Translations under genes and position numbers: made by a program
Part shown: piece by piece, positions 1 through 7,189 of the stretch
How the letters are laid out: each line of letters starts with the position of its first letter
Position numbering within the stretch: position 1 is the stretch's first letter
The notes under the pieces: model-generated
Databases searched by the model: none
What the model was told of the DNA's origin: nothing
What the model saw: the letters and a program-made list of their open reading frames with translations, nothing else
Assembly: GCF_001636845.1 (NCBI RefSeq)
Contig: NZ_LITT01000062.1
Location: forward strand, 1 to 64,000
DNA from: Clostridium ljungdahlii
GTDB lineage: Bacteria > Bacillota > Clostridia > Clostridiales > Clostridiaceae
Length of the DNA: 64,000 nucleotides
Direction of reading: 5' to 3'

Positions 1-126
1 GCCACCAAGGGTGGTTGCTGGAAATGTTTTGCGATTGGCGGTCTATTCAGGGCGCGAGTAGCGCTTGCCAGTACCATGCCCTTATAGGGCTTAATCAAGC
101 CACCAGCTTAGCTGGTGGTACTTGAC
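1..126 (+). mobile_element. Right end of an IS200/IS605-type element with probable TnpB omega-RNA 3' part
   Basis: The sequence is a chain of compact hairpins: CCACC/GGTGG (2-6 with 10-14), GCGC/GCGC (52-55 with 61-64), GCCCT/AGGGC (78-82 with 86-90), and a long terminal hairpin TCAAG-CCACCAGC/GCTGGTGG-TA-CTTGA (95-125) with a TTA loop. A terminal imperfect palindrome with a short TTA-type loop next to dense RNA structure is typical of right ends of IS200/IS605 elements, where the end also encodes the scaffold of the TnpB guide RNA. The tnpB gene would lie left of the window on the plus strand. GC content is clearly above the surroundings, which also points to a foreign element. The exact element end, near 121-126, is inferred. 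No transposase coding sequence is visible. Confidence 0.7.
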
Positions 127-127
127 T

Positions 128-170
128 TAGGCTATATTTCAACACTATATTAAAACATAGCCTATTTTTT
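128..170 (+). terminator. Rho-independent terminator next to the IS end
   Basis: TAGGCTAT (128-135) pairs with ATAGCCTA (157-164) and is followed by six T (165-170). The U-run lies on the plus strand, so it would stop transcription coming from the element. It has no U-run in the minus direction and is therefore not an obvious terminator for the cooS operon that ends at 194. Confidence 0.6.
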
Positions 171-193
171 GATTAGAAACTCTACAGAGTAAT

Positions 194-1456
194 TTACCTC
201 AATTGATAACTATATTGTCCATCTTCTTCAACATTGTAAAAATCAGAATAATCTATGTCAAAAATATTTTTATGGATATTGCTTATATTTACTTTATTTT
301 TTATGAGATATCCCAGTACGCCGCAGTAAGATATATCTCCAACTAGAAGTGCACCGTAGATTACTCCATCTTTGTGAACTATTTTTTGATAAACTCCATC
401 TCCTTCTAATGTATCTACAGCATAACTTTCATCTGCTATATTTACATTGCCAAGGGATACGCATGGAAGGTTAAATAAATTCATTGAGTTCTTCATGCCA
501 AAAGTGTCATTTAACTCTCTATTTATACCTACCATGTTGTAAGCAGCAGTCATTCCCTGTTTTACAGCTATAGGCCATATAGGAGCAGTAAAAGTAACAT
601 CTCCGGCAGCATATATATTATCTACAGTGGTTTTACAATGTTTATCTATGACAATGCCTTTTTCAACTTTTATCCTGCTGTCTTTTATAAAGCTGACATT
701 TGGTCTAACTCCAGCAGCAACTATTATCATATCGCAATCTATAGTAGTCGAATTTGATAATACTGCTTTACTTACAAAGCCATCTTTATTTAAAACTACT
801 TCTTCCAATTTAACTGAAGTAAAGACATCTATACCTTTTTCTTTTAACAATTTTTCATACATAGTGGATGCAGTTTTGTCAAGTTGAAGGGGGAGAATCC
901 TATCTCCCATTTCTACAACTGAAATCTTTATATTTTTCACCATAAGACCTAAAAGAGCATCAATTCCTACAAGACCTGCACCAAGTATTACTACTCGTTT
1001 TGTGCTTTTAAGTTTGTCTTGTATAGCAGTTACATCTTCAAAATTTCTAAGGGAGTACACTCCTTTAGCTTCTCTTAAATTTTTAACTGGGGGAATAAAG
1101 GAGGAAGCACCAGAAGCTATAAGGAGTTTGTCAAATTTGAAGCTGCTGTTGTCTTGAAGTAAGACTTTTTTCTTGTCAATATCTATAGTGCTTACATCTG
1201 CATCTTTTATCCATTCTATATTATTTTTTTCAAAGAAATCAGAATCTACAAAATTTATAGTCTCTAAATTTCTACTTCCCTCAAGTACCTTGTGGAGCAT
1301 ACATCTTGAATAAACTGCATCATCCTTTGAAATAATAGTTATTTTGGAGGATTTATCTAATTTTCTTAAAGTTTTAGCAGCATTTATTCCAGCAGCGCTG
1401 GCTCCTATTATTACATATTTTGTATGAAAAAATATTTTTATTGTTAAACCACTCAT
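194..1456 (-). CDS. FAD-dependent pyridine nucleotide-disulfide oxidoreductase, third gene of the CooS operon
   Basis: This 420-residue flavoprotein probably moves electrons between NAD(P)H and a small electron carrier such as the ferredoxin encoded just upstream. The N-terminal FAD Rossmann motif is GASAAG (residues 18-23). A second dinucleotide fold has GAGLVG near residue 160 for NAD(P)H, and the FAD-closing motif YAAGD lies near 285. A cysteine at residue 52 (SRCMLHK) sits where NADH oxidase and CoA-disulfide reductase relatives carry redox residues, but its role is unproven. Its ATG overlaps the ferredoxin stop (ATGA), so the two are translationally coupled. The family includes NADH oxidases, rubredoxin reductases and NirB-type proteins, so the natural acceptor is uncertain. 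The operon context favours coupling CO oxidation to NAD(P)+ reduction. Confidence 0.85.
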   Translation of the reverse strand: MSGLTIKIFFHTKYVIIGASAAGINAAKTLRKLDKSSKITIISKDDAVYSRCMLHKVLEGSRNLETINFVDSDFFEKNNIEWIKDADVSTIDIDKKKVLLQDNSSFKFDKLLIASGASSFIPPVKNLREAKGVYSLRNFEDVTAIQDKLKSTKRVVILGAGLVGIDALLGLMVKNIKISVVEMGDRILPLQLDKTASTMYEKLLKEKGIDVFTSVKLEEVVLNKDGFVSKAVLSNSTTIDCDMIIVAAGVRPNVSFIKDSRIKVEKGIVIDKHCKTTVDNIYAAGDVTFTAPIWPIAVKQGMTAAYNMVGINRELNDTFGMKNSMNLFNLPCVSLGNVNIADESYAVDTLEGDGVYQKIVHKDGVIYGALLVGDISYCGVLGYLIKNKVNISNIHKNIFDIDYSDFYNVEEDGQYSYQLR

Positions 1457-1908
1457 AGGAGATCTGCCTCCTTTTCAATATAAATTGCTCCTGTTGGACA
1501 ATTTTCAACGCATCTAGGTGTATCTCTATCACTACATAGGTCACATTTAACTACTTTGCTTTTGGTCTGAGTATCTGGTTTTAATACTCCGTAAGGACAG
1601 GACATGACACACATAAAGCAGCTGGCACATTTATGCTCATCATAGGATACTATGCCGCTTTCAGGGTCTTTAGTCATGGCACCGCTCATACAGGTCATTA
1701 CACACTCAGGTTCGTCACAGTGACGACAAAATATAGGAAGCTTGTTTCCATTCTCATCTTTAGATATGTGATTTCTACTTTCAAGAAAATTATTGCTGAG
1801 ATCTAGATCAGAAAAAGATTTTCCATTTTCATTGTGTTCTGCCATACAAGCTAAAGTACAATTTAAGCATCCGGTACATAAATCCTTATTTATCATTATT
1901 CTTTTCAT
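1453..1908 (-). CDS. CooF-like ferredoxin with four cysteine clusters
   Basis: This 151-residue iron-sulfur protein of the HycB/DmsB/CooF type is the likely electron acceptor of the CooS encoded 20 bp upstream. Four cysteine groups are visible: CTGCLNCTLAC near the N-terminus, CRHCDEPECVMTC, CASCFMCVMSCP and CDLCSDRDTPRCVENCP. This is the arrangement that binds four [4Fe-4S] clusters. An upstream in-frame GTG lies inside the ribosome binding site AAGGTGG, so the ATG at 1908 is the better start. There is no signal peptide or membrane segment, so it should act in the cytoplasm. It passes electrons either to the coupled flavoprotein or to free ferredoxin; which of these applies cannot be read from sequence. 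Confidence 0.9.
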   Translation of the reverse strand: MKRIMINKDLCTGCLNCTLACMAEHNENGKSFSDLDLSNNFLESRNHISKDENGNKLPIFCRHCDEPECVMTCMSGAMTKDPESGIVSYDEHKCASCFMCVMSCPYGVLKPDTQTKSKVVKCDLCSDRDTPRCVENCPTGAIYIEKEADLL

Positions 1909-1927
1909 AAAGACCACCTTCTAAATT

Positions 1928-3808
1928 TTAATTAAGACCTAAACTTTTTCTTCTTGCAAGTATAGTTTCTTCTAATTTATCTGCAGCTTTTATTACGTCT
2001 TCTTCTATTATAAGCTTACCGCCTGTTAGATTTTCCATATCTTCACATAAAACTTTTGTTACCACTTTGCTTCCACCAATAAAAGGAGATATAGCAAGGT
2101 GAAGTGGTAATCCAAGGGCAAGACCAAAACTTCCATCTGCCAATGCTTGCTCTTCAAGCCATTGAGGTGCAGAAAGTACAAGTGGAAGCTGTGGAATATC
2201 TATTTTTAGGTATTCTGCTAGTTCTTTTGCTACAATTTCTAATCTTCCAATAGCAAGACATGGACCAAAATTTAGTACAGGTGGTATTCCTAGACTCTTG
2301 CATACTTCTTTTAAGCTATCTCCTGCAAGTTCAGCAGCTCCTGGAGACATAAGTCCTACATTTTCAAGGCCACCACTTGAACAACCTGCAGAAAGTACAA
2401 TTATATTTCTCTTTATAAGTTCTTTTGTAAGCTCTACTGTAAATACATCGTGACCTTTGGCAGTTAAGTTTGAGCAACCTACTATTCCAGCAACACCTTT
2501 GATTTTCCCAGCAGCAATTAAGTCTACAAGAGGTTTCCAGCTGCCTCCTAAAAATGATTTTAAGGAACCTTCACTTACACCGGTTATGACGTCATCAAAG
2601 CCATGGTTTTTAGGAATATTCATTTTAATTTTAGATCTTCTTCCCTTGTAACTTTCAATAGCTGTATCTATAATATGGCTGCTTATTTTTTCTCTATCTT
2701 TAAAGGAATATTCTACGTATTCTGCATTTGATTTTTTACAAACATCATCTGTGCATATCATTTTAACCATGAACTTATCAGCTATTGGTTCGATGCCAGG
2801 AAGAGTACAGTTGAATTCAGATACTATTGCATCTATGCCTCCAGTTGCTATTAAGGCTTCACTTGTAAAGTTATTTCCTGCATGACCGGAGAAAACATCA
2901 GTGTAGTATTTTCCTCTTAACTGTAAATCCTGTCCTACACAGGTACATCCAACTAGTTTGAATCCTTTAGCACCAACTGCTTGGGCTTTTTTTACAGCTT
3001 CAGGTTTTACAAGTTCTTCTTGAAGGTGGGCAATCATGGAGTGCTGGTGGCCTGTTATCATCAAATTTATATAATCCGTATCTACAACTTTAAAACCAAC
3101 TTTTGCAGGTCTTATAGCAGGTTCACCTAAAATTATGTCATTTAATAAATTTGTAAGGGTAAGTCCATAAATTCCAGTTGATATTCCAAGTTTTAAACAG
3201 TTTAGAAGCATATCTATAGGGTCACTGTTTAGATTTGTAGAAGTTTTTACTATACCATCAAAAACTTCTGATTTTGCACCGCCAGGCATTATATTTAGTT
3301 TGTTCCAATTCTCTAGTCTAGGTGCATAAGCCAATTTACTTATAACTTCCATTTTTTCGAATTTTGGTTTGTATAAGTCCTTTAACACGGCATCAGCTAC
3401 TAGTACAGCTTTTTTATGTGGGTCAGATTCTGTTATACCGAGTTTTTCTGCCAGGCTGTTGAGAGCATTCATTCCTTTTATTTCTCCGCCAGTTTCACCT
3501 ACAGATTTTACGTTTCTAGCTGTATTTTCAACTATATGGATATAACATCCACTGCCGGCAGCGACAGCTCTAAGAAAGTTTCTTGCAACTATGGTATCAG
3601 CACTAGCACCACATACTCCTCTTGGAGCTTTAGGTGTTATCCTACAGGGACCGTTTGCACAGAGTCTGCAGCAGACTCCTAGCTGACCAAAACCACATTT
3701 AATACTTTGGCTTTCTACCCTATGATGAGAAGTTTCTACACCATCTAGAGAACCTATAAACTTTTCAAGTACCTTATCTGCTGACTTACAAATTTTGTTA
3801 TTTGACAT
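1928..3808 (-). CDS. cooS: Anaerobic Ni-Fe carbon monoxide dehydrogenase catalytic subunit CooS
   Basis: This 626-residue, full-length CooS family protein is expected to interconvert CO and CO2 on a Ni-Fe-S cluster. Cysteines for the D and B clusters are present (C38, C46, C47, C50, C55, C66). Candidate C-cluster ligands are also present: a GH motif at H254, C290, C334, C445 (GCSN), C476 (AGCSS) and C517 (GPC). Two features are unusual compared with the well-studied C. hydrogenoformans CODH-II as I recall it. The segment holding its catalytic Lys563 (EKA) reads EEQALADG here, with Gln554 at the aligned position, and the histidine relay after AAG is replaced by SGCYIHIVEN. It may belong to a divergent clade with altered proton transfer. 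It heads a three-gene operon with ferredoxin and flavoprotein and has no acetyl-CoA synthase neighbours. Confidence 0.95.
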   Translation of the reverse strand: MSNNKICKSADKVLEKFIGSLDGVETSHHRVESQSIKCGFGQLGVCCRLCANGPCRITPKAPRGVCGASADTIVARNFLRAVAAGSGCYIHIVENTARNVKSVGETGGEIKGMNALNSLAEKLGITESDPHKKAVLVADAVLKDLYKPKFEKMEVISKLAYAPRLENWNKLNIMPGGAKSEVFDGIVKTSTNLNSDPIDMLLNCLKLGISTGIYGLTLTNLLNDIILGEPAIRPAKVGFKVVDTDYINLMITGHQHSMIAHLQEELVKPEAVKKAQAVGAKGFKLVGCTCVGQDLQLRGKYYTDVFSGHAGNNFTSEALIATGGIDAIVSEFNCTLPGIEPIADKFMVKMICTDDVCKKSNAEYVEYSFKDREKISSHIIDTAIESYKGRRSKIKMNIPKNHGFDDVITGVSEGSLKSFLGGSWKPLVDLIAAGKIKGVAGIVGCSNLTAKGHDVFTVELTKELIKRNIIVLSAGCSSGGLENVGLMSPGAAELAGDSLKEVCKSLGIPPVLNFGPCLAIGRLEIVAKELAEYLKIDIPQLPLVLSAPQWLEEQALADGSFGLALGLPLHLAISPFIGGSKVVTKVLCEDMENLTGGKLIIEEDVIKAADKLEETILARRKSLGLN

Positions 3809-3877
3809 AATAAAACCTCCAAACTATACTATTTAAGTGTACTATTAAATTATTAAAATTACTGATTAAAACTAAAT

Positions 3878-3996
3878 TCATCCCATGGCTACCATCCGTA
3901 ACACTGACATTCTCGGAGCTAACGGCTGATATGTCCCTGGATAAGTTCTTCCCCTAAAGGATAACGTATTCTAAGTGCTAAAGACAATAAGAATAC
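3878..3996 (-). ncRNA. Structured 5' leader of cooS, unidentified RNA element
   Basis: Read on the minus strand, the roughly 280-nt leader between promoter and cooS contains a compact fold. An upstream hairpin pairs GTATTCT/AGAATAC (3990-3996 with 3966-3972). A closing stem pairs TTATCC with GGATGA (3939-3944 with 3878-3883). Inside it are GACAT/ATGTC (3931-3935 with 3906-3910), enclosing a small AGC/GCT hairpin, and ATGG/CCAT (3892-3895 with 3885-3888). The segment is richer in GC than the rest of the leader and is followed by an AT-rich stretch to the ribosome binding site. I compared it from memory with TPP, SAM, cobalamin, FMN, glycine, THF, Moco, NiCo, c-di-GMP and guanidine riboswitch signatures and found no convincing match. 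The rest of the gene-free interval 3809-4219 is AT-rich promoter DNA. Confidence 0.45.
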
Positions 3997-4078
3997 TTAT
4001 ACTAAGAATCAAAAACTGCAATAGTTTAATAATATTAATTAATACTATTTATTTACAAGTACAACTAACTAAAGAATA

Positions 4079-4097
4079 ATTGTTATCCAATAACAAT
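4079..4097. promoter_or_regulatory. Operator-like palindrome at the cooS transcription start
   Basis: ATTGTTAT-CCA-ATAACAAT is a perfect 8-3-8 inverted repeat. It begins directly after the -10 box of the cooS promoter on the minus strand, so a bound protein would cover the expected transcription start. No regulator gene is adjacent. Confidence 0.5.
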
Positions 4098-4126
4098 AAT
4101 ATAAACCTTTTCGGTTTCCTTGTCAA
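4098..4126 (-). promoter_or_regulatory. Sigma-A promoter of the cooS operon
   Basis: On the minus strand TTGACA (4126-4121) is separated by exactly 17 bp from TATATT (4103-4098). This is a near-consensus housekeeping promoter. It predicts a start near 4091 and a leader of about 280 nt. Confidence 0.75.
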
Positions 4127-4152
4127 TATAAAATATAAAATAATTCTTATTT

Positions 4153-4181
4153 GATTGAAAATTATTCTATATTGATATAAT
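4153..4181 (+). promoter_or_regulatory. Extended -10 promoter of the DEAD-box helicase gene
   Basis: TGATATAAT (4173-4181) is an extended -10 box ending 38 bp before the start codon. The -35 region at 17 bp spacing (GATTGA) is weak. It diverges from the cooS promoter. Confidence 0.55.
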
Positions 4182-4219
4182 AGAAGAATAGATGTATTAA
4201 AAATTAAGGAGAAAAACAT

Positions 4220-5368
4220 ATGACAAAAGTTTTGTTTAATGAATTAGGTATAAATGAAGGAATAACAGAAGGATTAAAAAGGGAAGGAATTGAATATGCT
4301 GCAGAAATACAATATAAAGCCATTCCAGAAGCTCTTTTAGGTAAAGATATAGTAGGAGAATCAGAAACAGGCAGCGGAAAAACTTTAGCTTATATTGTTC
4401 CCATATTTCAAAAAATTGATTTTGAAAGTAAGGATGTTCAGGCATATATACTTGCACCTACACATGAACTTGCAATTCAAATACATAATGTAATAAAAAA
4501 CTTAGCTGACAATTCAGATATTCCAGTTAGGTCTGCAGCTATAATAGGAAATGTAAATATAAAAAGACAGGTGGAAATTTTAAAAAGTGAAAAGCCGCAT
4601 ATAGTAGTGGGTTCTACAGGAAGAATACTTCAACTTATTAAAATGAAAAAATTGAAATCGCATACTATTAGGACCATTGTAGTAGATGAAGCAGATAAAC
4701 TTTTGGATAAGAATAATATAAACGATGTTAAAGCTATAATAAAAACTACATTGAGGGAGAGACAATTAATGTTTTTTTCAGCTACAATAGATGATAGAAC
4801 TTTAGATATAGCAAGAGACTTAATGAAAGATTACAAATTTATAAAGGCAGAACAAACAACTTCTATGAATGAAAACATAAAGCATATGTGTTTTATGTGT
4901 GAAAGAAGAGATAAAATATTAATTCTAAGAAAACTTGTGCATATATTAAATCCAAAGAGGGCCATTGTATTTGTAAATAAGCCAGATGAAATAGAAATAC
5001 TTACAGAAAAATTAAAATATCATAAATTAAGAGCAGAAGCTATATATGGAGCTGAAGACAAGAAAGAGCGTAAAAGAGCTTTGGAAAGTTTTAAATTAGG
5101 TAAAATTAATTTATTAGTAGCTTCAGATATAGCAGCAAGAGGACTTGATATAGAGGATGTAGATTATGTTTTCAGTTATGATATACCAGAAGATGTCGAC
5201 AATTATTTACATAGATCAGGGAGAACAGCAAGAGCTGGCAAGGAAGGTACTTCTATATGCATAATCACAAATAAAGAGCAGAAATTATTAAAACAATATG
5301 AAAAGGCATTTAATATAAAAATAGATTTAAAAGATATGTACAAAGGAAAAATAATAGAACATAGATAA
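4220..5368 (+). CDS. DEAD-box ATP-dependent RNA helicase
   Basis: This 382-residue minimal helicase core unwinds RNA duplexes using ATP, probably in ribosome assembly or mRNA turnover. In order it shows a Q-motif region (IQYKAIPEAL), Walker A GSGKT (51-55), PTHELAIQ, GSTGRI, the DEAD box in VDEADKL, SAT, the second RecA domain with ASDIAARGLDI, and HRSGRTARAG. It stops soon after the last motif, so it lacks the C-terminal RNA-binding domain or basic tail of CshA, DbpA or DeaD. A specific symbol is therefore not justified. The start follows AAGGAG at suitable spacing. It is divergent from cooS and 30 bp upstream of corA, with which it is probably cotranscribed. Confidence 0.93.
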   Translation: MTKVLFNELGINEGITEGLKREGIEYAAEIQYKAIPEALLGKDIVGESETGSGKTLAYIVPIFQKIDFESKDVQAYILAPTHELAIQIHNVIKNLADNSDIPVRSAAIIGNVNIKRQVEILKSEKPHIVVGSTGRILQLIKMKKLKSHTIRTIVVDEADKLLDKNNINDVKAIIKTTLRERQLMFFSATIDDRTLDIARDLMKDYKFIKAEQTTSMNENIKHMCFMCERRDKILILRKLVHILNPKRAIVFVNKPDEIEILTEKLKYHKLRAEAIYGAEDKKERKRALESFKLGKINLLVASDIAARGLDIEDVDYVFSYDIPEDVDNYLHRSGRTARAGKEGTSICIITNKEQKLLKQYEKAFNIKIDLKDMYKGKIIEHR

Positions 5369-5398
5369 AAATTGTTTATACACAGGGGGATTGTAATA

Positions 5399-6346
5399 TT
5401 GGTTACATTAATTAAAAATACATTAAAAGAATTTGAAAGTCTAGAAAAAGCTATATTTGAAGCTGAAAATACTAAAGAACCTTATTGGATTGACATAAAT
5501 ACGCCACAAGAACATGAGTTTTCAATATTAAAAAAACATTTTCATTTTCATCCTATTACAATTCAAAACTGTATGCAAAAAATTAAAAGATCTAAAATTA
5601 ATGATTATAATGAATATCATTTTATAACCATTACATCAAGTGGAGACTTAATAAAAGGATTTTTTCCTTATAAAAATATACATATATTTATAAATAAAGA
5701 CTTTATAATAACGATTCATTATAATGAAAATAAAATAATCAAAAAAATATTTACTGAATTGAAGAAAAAATCAAATGTATGCATTAAAGGCACTGATTTT
5801 ATACTATATGATATTTTAGATGAAATTGTGGATCAGTATTTTATATTGACGGATAAGTTGGAAAATCATATAGATATTTTGGAGGAAAAAGCAATGCTGA
5901 GCCCTGTTCAGCAAACAGCAACTGAAATAATGAAATTGAAAAAAAACATTATGAAGTTAAGGCGTACAGTATCTCCAATTAGGGAATTGTTAAGTACATT
6001 ATTGAGACATGATGATATAATATCTGAAACTAATAGAATATACTATTCAGATATATATGACCATATTTTGAGAATATATGATTTAATAGAATCAGAACAA
6101 GAAATGATAACATCCTGTTTGGAATTGTATTCATCACAGCTTTCAAATTCTATGAACAAGGTAATGAAACTTTTAACCATTATTACTACAATTATGATGC
6201 CTCTTACAATAATAACTGGGGTGTATGGAATGAATTTTGAATACATGCCTGAATTACATTACAGGTATGCTTATTTTATAGTTTTATTTGTAATGGCACT
6301 TATTACAATATGTGAGGTAATATTCTTTAAGAAAAAAGGTTATTAA
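5399..6346 (+). CDS. corA: CorA family divalent metal (Mg2+/Co2+) transporter
   Basis: A protein of about 315 residues from the CorA/MIT family, which forms pentameric channels for Mg2+, Co2+ or Ni2+ in the cytoplasmic membrane. The long soluble, helix-rich N-terminal part is followed by the hallmark YGMNF motif near residue 275 and two C-terminal membrane helices ending in KKKGY. An in-frame TTG at 5372 lacks a ribosome binding site. The TTG at 5399 lies 8 bp after AGGGGGA and gives a better start. The gene ends at a strong terminator. A link to metal supply for the nearby nickel enzyme CooS is possible, but only by proximity. Confidence 0.92.
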   Translation: MVTLIKNTLKEFESLEKAIFEAENTKEPYWIDINTPQEHEFSILKKHFHFHPITIQNCMQKIKRSKINDYNEYHFITITSSGDLIKGFFPYKNIHIFINKDFIITIHYNENKIIKKIFTELKKKSNVCIKGTDFILYDILDEIVDQYFILTDKLENHIDILEEKAMLSPVQQTATEIMKLKKNIMKLRRTVSPIRELLSTLLRHDDIISETNRIYYSDIYDHILRIYDLIESEQEMITSCLELYSSQLSNSMNKVMKLLTIITTIMMPLTIITGVYGMNFEYMPELHYRYAYFIVLFVMALITICEVIFFKKKGY

Positions 6347-6362
6347 CTATATTAAAGTTTGC

Positions 6363-6407
6363 AAAAAATGATCTCAGTGATAAAAAGTCACTGAGATCAT
6401 TTTTTTT
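6363..6407 (+). terminator. Terminator after corA
   Basis: An 18-bp stem, including ATGATCTCAGTGA/TCACTGAGATCAT, with a TAAAAAG loop is followed by a run of T. The A-rich 5' side makes it potentially bidirectional. Confidence 0.9.
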
Positions 6408-6476
6408 AAATCCTTATAAAATCCTTAAAATTAGTATTTACAATTAACATGAATTGATAAGGGAGGATTTATAAAG

Positions 6477-7184
6477 ATGGAAAGATATATTTTACAAACA
6501 AAAAATTTATGTAAAAATTTTAAAGGACAGCTAGCGGCAAATAATATTTCACTTGCAATAAAAGAAAATTCCGTTTATGGATTGCTTGGCCCTAATGGTG
6601 CTGGAAAGTCTACTGCATTAAAAATGATTACAGGGATACTTAAGAAAACTTCAGGTGAAATTATTTTTGAAGGACATCCCTGGAGCAGAAAAGATTTAAA
6701 GGATATTGGAGCACTAATTGAAGCTCCTCCACTATATGAAAATTTAACTGCAAGGGAAAATCTAAAGGTCAGAACTACACTACTTGGACTTAAGGAATAC
6801 CGTATTGATGAGGTACTCCAAACTGTTGATTTAACAGACACAGGGAAAAAGCGTGCAGGCCAATTTTCCATGGGTATGAAGCAGAGACTTGGAATTGCAA
6901 TTGCGCTGCTTAATCACCCTAAACTTTTAATTTTAGATGAACCTACTAATGGACTAGATCCTATTGGTATTCAAGATTTGAGAAATCTTATTCGTTCTTT
7001 TCCAGATCAGGGCATAACAGTTATTTTGTCTAGTCACATATTGTCTGAGGTAGAGCTTATTGCAGATCACATTGGAATTATTAGTAATGGAATTTTAGGG
7101 TATGAAGCAAAAATCAATCCGGGTGAGGATCTAGAATCACTCTTCATGGAAGTAGTTAAAAAATCTAAAAGGGAAATGAGGTAA
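6477..7184 (+). CDS. ABC transporter ATP-binding protein, peptide-antibiotic immunity type
   Basis: This 235-residue ATPase subunit powers an exporter with the two membrane proteins encoded next. Visible motifs are Walker A GPNGAGKST (38-46), signature FSMGMKQRLG, Walker B LLILDEPTNGLDP and an H-loop SSHILSE. The overall pattern is that of BcrA/LanF ATPases, which expel lantibiotics or bacitracin from the membrane. The operon order ATPase, permease, permease, response regulator, histidine kinase is that of C. difficile CprABC with CprRK. That points to sensing and resisting cationic peptides. Substrate cannot be read from sequence. It begins after a good GGGAGG site and is separated from the first permease by 5 bp. 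Confidence 0.9.
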   Translation: MERYILQTKNLCKNFKGQLAANNISLAIKENSVYGLLGPNGAGKSTALKMITGILKKTSGEIIFEGHPWSRKDLKDIGALIEAPPLYENLTARENLKVRTTLLGLKEYRIDEVLQTVDLTDTGKKRAGQFSMGMKQRLGIAIALLNHPKLLILDEPTNGLDPIGIQDLRNLIRSFPDQGITVILSSHILSEVELIADHIGIISNGILGYEAKINPGEDLESLFMEVVKKSKREMR

Positions 7185-7189
7185 TTAAA

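Noticed and set aside
3878-3996. cooS leader as a T-box, cobalamin, SAM, TPP or c-di-GMP riboswitch
   Set aside because: The diagnostic conserved strings of these classes, as far as I can recall them, are absent.
4236-4457. Open frame on the minus strand opposite the DEAD-box helicase
   Set aside because: It mirrors a well-supported gene, is low in complexity, and has no ribosome binding site or recognisable protein pattern.
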